Below are positions 11,801 through 23,800 of a DNA stretch of 64,000 bases, in pieces. Made by a program: the position numbers and the translations under genes. Below the pieces are notes generated by a model that saw only the letters and a list, made by a program, of their open reading frames with translations, did no database searches and was not told where the DNA came from. Source of the DNA: Membranipora membranacea (lineage: Eukaryota; Bryozoa; Gymnolaemata; Cheilostomatida; Membraniporidae); the NCBI GenBank assembly GCA_914767715.1, contig OU612067.1, positions 9,736,001-9,800,000 of the forward strand, written 5' to 3'. Position 1 is the first letter of the stretch. Every line of letters begins with the position of its first letter.

Positions 11801-14800
11801 CTGTTTAGAGGATGTTTCTCATCCCTAAAAATCTTCTGCCTTTTTTTATTATTATTTCAACAGAAAGGAAAATCCTTATGAACAATTATGACCACATTTT
11901 GAGTCAAGAGAACATGTTTCATTTTGAGATATTTTATTCAATTATTATTAGTGGGTATTTGTCCAACACTCCTGAAGTGGTATTAGGTTACCTTTAATGC
12001 ATGTATGAGTCCTTTTCACCATTTTTCCAGAGAATATCACTCTTTTATTTCATGAAATATTGGTTTCTATATCTATGATCTCTCTCCAAGGCCAAAACAG
12101 CTTACAACTTTGCAGCTGATTCACGGAAACCCTCCAAAGGCACAAGGACCTGAAGACTAATTTTATATTCTAAGGTTTAGGAGGGAGTTTTCTTTTGTCG
12201 CACAAATGTTTCAGTTTCAATGGAAGTTTTGTCCTTGACTGGATGAGAAATCAATCTAGCCTGTGGGCTCCTCCCATAAATTAACAAAGTATGAGCCTGC
12301 AAACAACCGTTTCACAGAGTCAAAATTTGTGGTGAATTGTTTTGGAATAGATGCAATTGGAGTCATCCAATCAAATGAAGATGATTATTGAGAACAAAAG
12401 GACTCCTGTGAAAAACAGATTGTTTGTTCGAAATTGTTCTCCATTTGAGAGCCATACCTGCCTTCCCTGATGTTGAGGATATTTAGAGCACAGGCTAAGA
12501 TAGTCCAGTATCTCCATATTATTCATTTACCTAGATATGAGGTTGATAGGCTAAGCGATAACATTTATTATCTCATTAATGTACCTGTTAGGCAATCCAG
12601 TGAGGCCACAATGAGATATATTAAGTCCCTTGAGGTTCTTGAGTTCACCTATCCAATCTGGTAAGGTGTGCAGGCTCTCATTAAGAATTTATTGAAACTC
12701 TCGTAGAAACAATGGGGTTTATAATGGAGTAGTTGTTAAATGAATAACAGGAGAAATTTCAAAAATGTATTGTGACACAAAAACTACATTGCATATTTGA
12801 CAAAAAAAGCTGTTGGCATACTTGGCGGTAAAGCACTTAGGTACACAGCTCTGTCGATTGTTGCGCAGTGTTCGTGTGGAGCTGTTACGTTTGATTATAC
12901 TGTTTAGAGGATGTTTCTCATCCCTAAAAATCTTCTGCCTTTTTTTACTATTATTTCAACAGAAAGGAAAATCCTTATGAACAATTTTGACCACATTTTG
13001 AGTCAAGAGAACATGTTTCATTTTGAGATCTTTTATTTAATTATTATTAGTGGGTATTTGTCCAACACTCCTGAAGTGGTATTAGGTTGCCTTTAATGCA
13101 TGGAAGAGTCCTTCTCACCATTTTCCCAGAGAATATCACCCTTTTATTTCCTGAAATGTTTGTTTCTATATCTATGATCTCTCTCCAAGGCCAAAACAGC
13201 TTACAACTTTGCAGCTGATTCAGGGAAACCCTCCAAAGGCAAAAGGACCTGAAGACTAATTTTATATTCTAAGGTTTAGGAGGGACTTTTGTTTTGTCGC
13301 ACAATTGTGTCAGTTTCAATGGAAAGTTTTGTCCTTGACTGGATGAGAAATCAATCTAGCCTGTGGGCTCATCCCATAAATTAACAAAATATGAGCCTGC
13401 CAACAACCGTTTCACAAAGTCAAAATTCGTGGTGAATTGTTTTGGAATAGATGCAATTGGAGTCATCCAATCAAATGAAGATCATTATTGAGAACAAAAT
13501 GACTCCTGTGAAAAACAGATTGTTTGTTCGAAATTGTTCTCCATTTGAGAGCCATATATACCTGCCTTCCCTGATGTTGAGGATATTTAGAGCACAGGCT
13601 AAGAAAGTTCAGTATCTCCATATTATTCGTTTACCTAGATATGAGATTGATAGGCTAAGCGATAACATTATTATCTCATTAATGTACCTGTTAGGCAATC
13701 CAGTGAGGCCACATCCACATATATCAAGTTCCTTGAGGTTCTTGAGTTCACCTATCCAATCTGGTAATGTGTGCAGGCTCATATTCGCTCTCAGATTCAG
13801 CGTCTCCAGGCAGGACAGTGATCCAATGCTGTAAAGATAAGATAAGATTTTATTGAAACTCGTAGAAACCATGGGGTATATAATGGAGTAGTTGTTAAAT
13901 GAAAAAAAGGAGAAATTTCAAAAATGTATTGTGACACAAAAACTACATTGCATATTTGACAAAAAAAAGCTGTTGGCATACTTGGCGGTACAGCACTTAG
14001 GTACACAGCTCTGTCGATTGTTGCGCAGTGTTCGTGTGGAGCTGTTACGTTTGATTATACTGTTTAGAGGATGTTTCTCATCCCTAAAAAGCTTCTGCCT
14101 TTTTTTACTATTATTTCAACAGAAAGGTAAATCCTTATGAACAATTTTGACCACATTTTGAGTCAAGAGAACAAGTTTCATTTTGAGATCTTTTATTTAA
14201 TTATTGTTAGTGGGTATTTGTCCAACACTCCTGAAGTGGTATTAGGTTGCCTTTAATGCATGTAAGAGTCCTTCTCGCCATTTTTCCAGAGAATATCACT
14301 CTTTTATTCATGAAATGTTGGTTTCTATATCTATCTCTCTCCAAGGCCAAAACAGCTTACAACTTTGCAGCTGATTCACGGAAACCCTCCAAAGGCACAA
14401 GGACCTGAAGACTAATTTTATATTCTAAGGTTTAGGAGGGAGTTTTGTTTTGTCGCACAAATGTTTCAGTTTCAATGGAAGGTTTGTCCTTGACTGGATG
14501 AGAAATCAATCTAGCCTGTGGGCTCATCCCATAAATTAACAAAATATGAGCCATAATATTGGAAACGACCGTTTCACAGAGTCAAAATTTGTGGTGAATT
14601 GTTTTGGAATAGATGCAATCGGAGTCATCCAATCAAATGAAGATGATTATTGAGAACAAAATGACTCCTGTGAAAAACAGATTGTTTGTTCGAAATTGTT
14701 CTCCATTTGAGAGCCATACCTGCCTTCCCTGATGTTGAGGATATTTAGAGCACAGGCTAAGATAGTCCAGTATCTCCATATTATTCATTTACCTAGATAT

Positions 14801-17800
14801 GAGATTGATAGGCTAAGCGATAACATTTATTATCTCATTAATGTACCTGTTAGGCAATCCAGTGAGGCCACAATGAGATATATTAAGTTCCTTGAGGTTC
14901 TTGAGTTCACCTATCCAATCTGGTAAGGTGTGCAGGCTCTCATTCCCTCTCAGATTCAGCGTCTCCAGGCAGGACAGTGATAGTATGCTGTAAAGATAAG
15001 ATAAGAATTTATTGAAACTCTCGTAGAAACCATGGGGTATATAATGGAGTAGTTGTTAAATGAAAAAAAGGAGAAATTTCAAAAATGTATTGTGACACAA
15101 AAACTACATTGCATATTTGACAAAAAAAGCTGTTGGCATACTTGGCGGTACAGCACTTAGGTACACAGCTCTGTCGATTGTTGCGCAGTGTTCATGTGGA
15201 GCTGTTACGTTTGATTATACTGTTTAGAGGATGTTTCTCATCCCTAAAAATCTTCTGCCTTTTTTGATTATTTTTTCAACAGAAAGGAAAATCCTTATGA
15301 ACAATTTTGACCACATTTTGAGTCAAGAGAACATGTTTCAATTTGAGATATTTTATTTAATTATTATTAGTGGGTATTTGTCCAACACTCCTAAAGTGGT
15401 ATTAGGTTGCCTTTAATGCATGGAAGAGTCCTTCTCACCATTTTTCCAGAGAATATCACTCTTTTATTTCATGAAATGCTGGTTTCTATATCTATGATCT
15501 CTCTCCAAGGCCAAAACAGCTTACAACATTGCAGCTGATTCAGGGAAACCCTCTAAAGGCACAAGGACCTGAAGACTAATTTTATATTCTAAGGTTTAGG
15601 AGGGAGATTTGTTTCGTCGCACAAATGTTTCAGTTTCAATGGAAGTTTTGTCCTTGACTGGATGAGAAATCAAACTAGCCTGTAGGCTCATCCCATAAAT
15701 TAACAAAATATGAGCCTGCAAACAACCGTTTCACAGAGTCAAAATTTGTGGTGAATTGTTTTGGAATAGATGCAATTGGAGTCATCCAATCAAATGAAGA
15801 TGATTATTGAGAACAAAATGACTCCTGTGAAAAACATAATGTTTGTTCGAAATTGTTCTCCATTTGAGAGCCATACCTGCCTTCCCTGATGTTGAGAATA
15901 TTTAGAGCACAGGCTAAGATAGTCCAGTATCTCCAAATTATTCATTTACCTAGATATGAGATTGATAGGCTAAGCGATAACATTATTATCTCATTAATGT
16001 ACCTGTTAGGCAATCCAGTGAGGCCACATTCAGATATATGAAGTGCCTTGAGGCTCTTGAGTTCACCTATACAATCTGGTAAGGTGTGCAGGCTCTCATT
16101 GCTGTACAGGTTCAGTATCTTCAGGCAGGACAGTGATCGTATGCTGTAAAGATAAGATAAGAATTTATTGAAACTCTCGTAGAAACAATGGGGTTTATAA
16201 TGGAGTAGTTGTTAAATGAAAAAAAGGAGAAATTTCAAAAATGTATTGTGACACAAAAACTACATTGCATATTTGACAAAAAAAGCTGTTGGCATACTTG
16301 GCGGTACAGCACTTAGGTACACAGCTCTGTCGATTGTTGCGCAGTGTTCATGTGGAGCTGTTACGTTTGATTATACTGTTTAGAGGATGTTTCTCATCCC
16401 TAAAAATCTTCTGCCTTTTTTGATTATTTTTTCAACAGAAAGGAAAATCCTTACGAACAATTTTGACCACATTTTGAGTCAAGAGAACATGTTTCAATTT
16501 GAGATATTTTATTTAATTATTATTAGTGGGTATTTGTCCAACACTCCTGAAGTGGTATTAGGTTGCCTTTAATGCATGTAAGAGTCCTTCTCGCCATTTT
16601 TCCAGAGAATATCACTCTTTTATTCATGAAATGTTGGTTTCTATATCTATCTCTCTCCAAGACCAAAACAGCTTACAACTTTGCAGCTGATTCACGGAAA
16701 CCCTCCAAAGGCACAAGGACCTGAAGACTAATTTTATATTCTAAGGTTTAGGAGGGAGTTTTGTTTTGTCGCACAAATGTTTCAGTTTCAATGGAAGGTT
16801 TGTCCTTGACTGGATGAGAAATCAATCTAGCCTGTGGGCTCATGCCATAAATTAACAAAATATGAGCCATAATATTGGAAACGACCGTTTCACAGAGTCA
16901 AAATTTGTGGTGAATTGTTTTGGAATAGATGCAATCGGAGTCATCCAATCAAATGAAGATGATTATTGAGAACAAAATGACTCCTGTGAAAAACAGATTG
17001 TTTGTTCGAAATTGTTCTCCATTTGAGAGCCATACCTGCCTTCCCTGATGTTGAGGATATTTAGAGCACAGGCTAAGATAGTCCAGTATCTCCATATTAT
17101 TCATTTACCTAGATATGAGATTGATAGGCTGAGCGATAACATTTATTATCTCATTAATGTACCTGTTAGGCAATCCAGTGAGGCCACAATGAGATATATT
17201 AAGTTCCTTGAGGTTCTTGAGTTCACCTATCCAATCTGGTAAGGTGTGCAGGCTCTCATTCCCTCTCAGATTCAGCGTCTCCAGGCAGGACAGTGATCGT
17301 ATGCTGTAAAGATAAGATAAGAATTTATTGAAACTCTCGTAGAAACCATGGGGTATATAATGGAGTAGTTGTTAAATGAAAAAAAGGAGAAATTTCAAAA
17401 ATGTATTGTGACACAAAAACTACATTGCATATTTGACAAAAAAAGCTGTTGGCATACTTGGCGGTACAGCACTTAGGTACACAGCTCTGTCGATTGTTGC
17501 GCAGTGTTCATGTGGAGCTGTTATGTTTGATTATACTGTTTAGAGGATGTTTCTCATCCCTAAAAATCTTCTGCCTTTTTTGATTATTATTTCAACAGAA
17601 AGGAAAATCCTTATGAACAATTTTGACCACATTTTGAGTCAAGAGAACATGTTTCATTTTGAGATATTTTATTTAATTATTATTAGTGGGTATTTGTCCA
17701 ACACTCCTGAAGTGGTATTAGGTTGCCTTTAATGCATGGAAGAGTCCTTCTCACCATTTTTCCAGAGAATATCACCCTTTTATTTCATGAAATGTTAGTT

Positions 17801-20800
17801 TCTATATCTTGATCTCTCTCCAAGGCCAAAACAGCTTACAACTTTGCAGCTGATTCAGGGAAGCCCTCCAAAGGCACAAGGACCTGAAGACTAATTTTAT
17901 ATTCTAAGGTTTAGGAGGGAGTTTTGTTTTGTCGCAGAAATGTTTCAGTTTCAATGGAAGTTTTGTCCTTGATAGGATGAGAAATCAATCTAGCCTGTGG
18001 GCGCTCATCCCATAAATTAACAAAATATGAGCCTGCAAACAACCGTTTCACAGAGTTAAAATTCGTGGTGAAATGTTTTGGAATAGATGCAATTGGAGTC
18101 ATCCAATCAAATGAAGATGATTATTGAGAACAAAATGACTCCTGTGAAAAACAGATTGTTTGTTCGAAATTGTTCTCCATTTGAGAGCAATACCTGCCTT
18201 CCCTGATGTTGAGGATATTTAGAGCACAGGCTAAGATAGTCCAGTATCTCCAAATTATTCATTTACCTAGATATGAGATTGATAGGCTAAGCGATAACAT
18301 TATTATCTCAATAATGTACCTGTTAGGCAATCCAGTGAGGCCACAATGAGATATATCAAGTCCCTTGAGGCTCTTGAGTTCACCTATACAATCTGGTAAG
18401 GTGTGCAGGCTCTTATTCCCGCCCAGATCCAGCTTCTCCAGGCAGGACAGTGATCCAATGCTGTAAAGATAAGATAAGATTTTATTGAAACTCTCGTAGA
18501 AACCATGGGGTATATAATAGAGTAGTTGTTAAATGAATAAAAGGAGAAATTTCAAAAATGTATTGTGACACAAAAACTACATTGCATATTTGACAAAAAA
18601 AGCTGTTGGCATACTTGGCGGTACAGCACTTAGGTACACAGCTCTGTCGATTGTTGCGCAGTGTTCGTGTGGAGCTGTTACGTTTGATTATACTGTTTAG
18701 AGGATGTTTCTCATCCCTAAAAATCCTCTGCCTTTTTTTATTATTATTTCAACAGAAAGGAAAATCCTTATGAACAATTTTGACCACATTTTGAGTCAAG
18801 AGAACATGTTTCATTTTGAGATATTTTATTCAATTATTATTAGTGGGTATTTGTCCAACACTCCTGAAGTGGTATTAAGTTACCTTTAATGCATGGAAGA
18901 GTCCTTCTCACCATTTTTCCAGAGAATATCACCCTTTTATTTCATGAAATGTTGGTTTCTATATCTATGATCTCTCTCCAAGGCCAAAACAGCTTACAAC
19001 TTTGCAGCTGATTCAGGGACAAAGGCACAAGGACCTGAAGACTAATTTTATATTCTAAGGTTTAGGAGGGAGTTTTGTTTTGTCGCACAAATGTTTCAGT
19101 TTCAATGGAAGTTTTGTCCTTGACTGGATGAGAAATAAATCTAGCCTGTGGGCTCATCCCATAAATTAACAAAATATGAGCCTGCCAACAACCGTTTCAC
19201 AGAGTCAAAATTCGTGGTGAATTGTTTTGGAATAGATGCAATTGGAGTCATCCAATCAAATGAAGATGATTATTGAGAACAAATTGACTCCTGTAAAAAA
19301 CAGATTGTTTGTTCGAAATTGTTCTCCATTTGAGAGCCATACCTGCCTTCCCTGATGTTGAGGATATTTAGAGCACAGGCTAAGATAGTCCAGTATCTCC
19401 ATTTTATTCATCTACCTAGATTTGAGATTGATAGGCTAAGCGATAACATTATTATCTCATTAATGTACCTGTTAGGCAATCCAGTGAGGCCACAATGAGA
19501 TATATCAAGTCCCTTGAGGCTCTTGAGTTCACCTATACAATCTGGTAAGGTGTGCAGGCTCTTATTCCCGCCCAGATCCAGCTTCTCCAGGCAGGACAGT
19601 GATCCAATGCTGTAAAGATAAGATAAGATTTTATTGAAACTCTCGTAGAAACCATGGGGTATATAATAGAGTAGTTGTTAAATGAATAAAAGGAGAAATT
19701 TCAAAAATGTATTGTGACACAAAAACTACATTGCATATTTGACAAAAAAAGCTGTTGGCATACTTGGCGGTACGGCACTTAGGTACACAACTCTGTCGAT
19801 TGTTACGCAGTGTTCGTGTGGAGCTGTTACGTTTGATTATACTGTTTAGAGGATGTTTCTCATCCCTAAAAATCCTCTGCCTTTTTTTATTATTATTTCA
19901 ACAGAAAGGAAAATCCTTATGAACAATTTTGACCACATTTTGAGTCAAGAGAACATGTTTCATTTTGAGATATTTTATTCAATTATTATTAGTGGGTATT
20001 TGTCCAACACTCCTGAAGTGGTATTAAGTTACCTTTAATGCATGGAAGGGTCCTTCTCACCATTTTTCCAGAGAATATCACCCTTTTATTTCATGAAATG
20101 TTGGTTTCTATATCTATGATCTCTCTCCAAGGCCAAAACAGCTTACAACTTTGCAGCTGATTCAGGGACAAAGGCACAAGGACCTGAAGACTAATTTTAT
20201 ATTCTAAGGTTTAGGAGGGAGTTTTGTTTTGTCGCACAAATGTTTCAGTTTCAATGGAAGTTTTGTCCTTGACTGGATGAGAAATCAATCTAGCCTGTGG
20301 GCTCATCCCATAAATTAACAAAATATGAGCCTGCCAACAACCGTTTCACAGAGTCAAAATTCGTGGTGAATTGTTTTGGAATAGATGCAATTGGAGTCAT
20401 CCAATCAAATGAAGATGATTATTGAGAACAAATTGACTCCTGTAAAAAACAGATTGTTTGTTCGAAATTGTTCTCCATTTGAGAGCCATACCTGCCTTCC
20501 CTGATGTTGAGGATATTTAGAGCACAGGCTAAGATAGTCCAGTATCTCCATTTTATTCATCTACCTAGATTTGAGATTGATAGGCTAAGCGATAACATTA
20601 TTATCTCATTAATGTACCTGTTAGGCAATCCAGTGAGGCCACAATGAGATATATTAAGTTCCTTGAGGCTCTTGAGTTCACCTATACAATCTGGTAAGGT
20701 GTGCAGCCTCTTATTCCTTCTCCGATTCAGCGCCTCATATATGGACTGGGAGTGTATTCTGTGAATTAAGATAAGATTATATTGAAACTCTCGTAGAAAC

Positions 20801-23800
20801 CATGGGGTTTATAATGGAGTAGTTGTTAAATGAATAAAAGGAGAAATCTCAAAAATGTATTGTGACACAAAAACTACATTGCATATTTGACAAAAAAAGC
20901 TGTTGGCATACTTGGCGGTACGGCACTTAGGTACACAACTCTGTCGATTGTTGCGCAGTGTTCGTGTGGAGCTGTTACGTTTGATTATACTGTTTAGAGG
21001 ATGTTTCTCATCCCTAAAAATCTTCTGCCTTTTTTTATTATTATTTCAACAGAAAGGAAAATCCTTATGAACAATTTTGACCACATTTTGAGTCAAGAGA
21101 ACATGTTTCATTTTGAGATATTTTATTTAATTATTATTAGTGGGTATTTGTCCAACACTCCTGAAGTGGTATTAGGTTACCTTTAATGCATGAAAGAGTC
21201 CTTCTCACCATTTTTCCAGAGAATATCACTCTTTTATTTCATGAAATGTTGGTTTCTATATCTATCTCTCTCCAAGGCCAAAACAGCTTACAACTTTGCA
21301 GCTGATTCAGGGAAACCCTCCAAAGGCACAAGGACCTGAAGACTAATTTTATATTCTAAGGTTTAGGAGGGAGTTTTGCTTTGTCGCAGAAATGTTTCAG
21401 TTTCAATGGAAGTTTTGTCCTTGACTGGATGAGAAATCAATCTAGCCTGTGGGCTCCTCCCATAAATTAACAAAATATGAGCCTGCAAACAACCGTTTCA
21501 CAGAGTCAAAATTTGTGGTGAATTGTTTTGGAATAGATGCAATTGGAGTCATCCAATCAAATGAAGATGATTATTGAGAACAAAAGGACTCCTGTGAAAA
21601 ACAGATTGTTTGTCCGAAACTGTTCTCCATTTGAGAGCCATATATACCTGCCTTCCCTGATGTTGAGGATATTTAGACCACAGGCTAAGATAGTCCAGTA
21701 TCTCCATATTATTCATTTACCTAGATATGAGCTTGATAGGCTAAGCGATAACATTATTATCTCATTAATGTACCTGTCAGGCAATCCAGTGAGGCCACAA
21801 TAAGATATATCAAGTTCCTTGAGGCTCTTGAGTTCACCTATCCAATCTGGTAAGGTGTGCAGGCCCATATTCCATCCCAGATTCAGCGTCTCCAGGCAGG
21901 ACAGTGATCCAATGCTGTAAAGATAAGATAAGATTTTACTGAAACTCGTAGAAACCATGGGGTATATAATGGAGTAGTTGTTAAATGAATAAAAGGAGAA
22001 ATTTCAAAAATGTATTGTGACACAAAAACTACATTGCATATTTGACAAAAAAAAGCTGTTGGCATACTTGGCGGTACGGCACTTAAGTACACAGCACTGT
22101 CGATTGTTGCGCAGTGTTCGTGTGGAGCTGTTACGTTTGATTATGCTGTTTAGAGGATGTTTCTCATCCCTAAAAATCTTCTGCCTTTTTTGATTATTAT
22201 TTCAACAGAAAGGAAAATCCTTATGAACAATTTTGACCACATTTTGAGTCAAGAGAACATCTTTCATTTTGAGATATTTTATTTAATTATTATAAGTGGG
22301 TATTTGTCCAACACTCCTGAAGTGGTATTAGGTTGCCTTTTATGCATGGAAGAGTCCTTCTCACCATTTTTCCAGAGAATATCACCCTTTTATTTCCTGA
22401 AATGTTTGTTTCTATATCTATGATCTCTCTCCAAGGCCAAAACAGCTTACAACTTTGCAGCTGATTCAGGGAAACCCTCCAAAGGCACAAGGACCTGAAG
22501 ACTAATTTTATATTCTAAGGTTTAGGAGGGAGTTTTGTTTTGTCGCAGAAAATTTCAGTTTCAATGGAAGTTTTGTCCTTGATAGGATTATTCATTTATC
22601 TAGATTTGAGATTGATAGGATAAGCAACAACATAATTATCTCATTAATGTACCTGTCAGGCAATCCAGTGAGGTCACAATTAGTTATATCAAGTGCCTTG
22701 AGGCTCTTGAGTTCACCTATACAGTCTGGTAAGGTGTGCAGGCTCATATTCCTTCTCAGATTCAGCGTCTCCAGGCAGGACAGTGATCCAATGCTGTAAA
22801 GATAAGATAAGATTTTATTGAAACTCTTGTAGAAACCATGGGGTTTATAATGGAGTAGTTGTTAAATGAATAAAAGGAGAAATTTCAAAAATGTATTGTG
22901 ACACAAAAAACTACATTGCATATTTGACAAAAGAAGCTGTTGGCACGGCACTTAGGTACACGGCTCTGTCGATTGTTGCGCAGTGTTTGTGTGGAGCTGT
23001 TACGTTTGATTATACTGTTTAGAGGATGTTTCTCATCCCTAAACATCTTCTGCCTTTTTGATAATTATTTCAACAGAAAGGAAAATCCTTATGAACAATT
23101 TTGACCACATTTTGAGTCAAGAGAACATGTTTCATTTTGAGATATTTCATTTAATTATGGGGCTCTCCGTGTATTTTACTGAAGACTGAAGATTGACTGT
23201 TTTCAAGTTGAAGAAAAGATTTGGTCAGTTTAAATGAAAAATCAATAAAAGATTCTGTTGTTGAATTCAGTGCAACAGTTTGGAGTTAGCTATCCAAGTT
23301 AGGTGTTTTGGACAAACAACTCCAAACAATAACAAATTATAACTGATCAGCCAATCAAAACAAACCCACATGAGTCATTCTAAGCAGAAATGAGTAGATA
23401 ATACCACAGTCCAATTGTTTTGAAGAATTTATTTTGAAGATAAGATGAGAGTTTTAAAACTGAAGATTGCTCTATTTTGTCTGAAGAAATTGAGGACAGC
23501 TTTGTGTGCAGGGAGCCCCAATTATTATTAGTGGGTATTTGTCAAACGCTCCTGAAGTGGTATTAGGTGACCTTTAATGCATGAAAGAGTCCTTCTCACC
23601 ATTTTTCCAGAGAATATCACCCTTTTATTTCATGAAATGTTGGTTTCTATATCTATGATCTCTCTCCAAGGCCAAAACAGCTTACAACTTTGCAGCTGAT
23701 TCAGGGAAACCCTCTAAAGGCACAAGGACCTGAAGACTAATTTTATATTCTAAGGTTTAGGAGGGAGATTTGTTTCGTCGCACAAATGTTTCAGTTTCAA

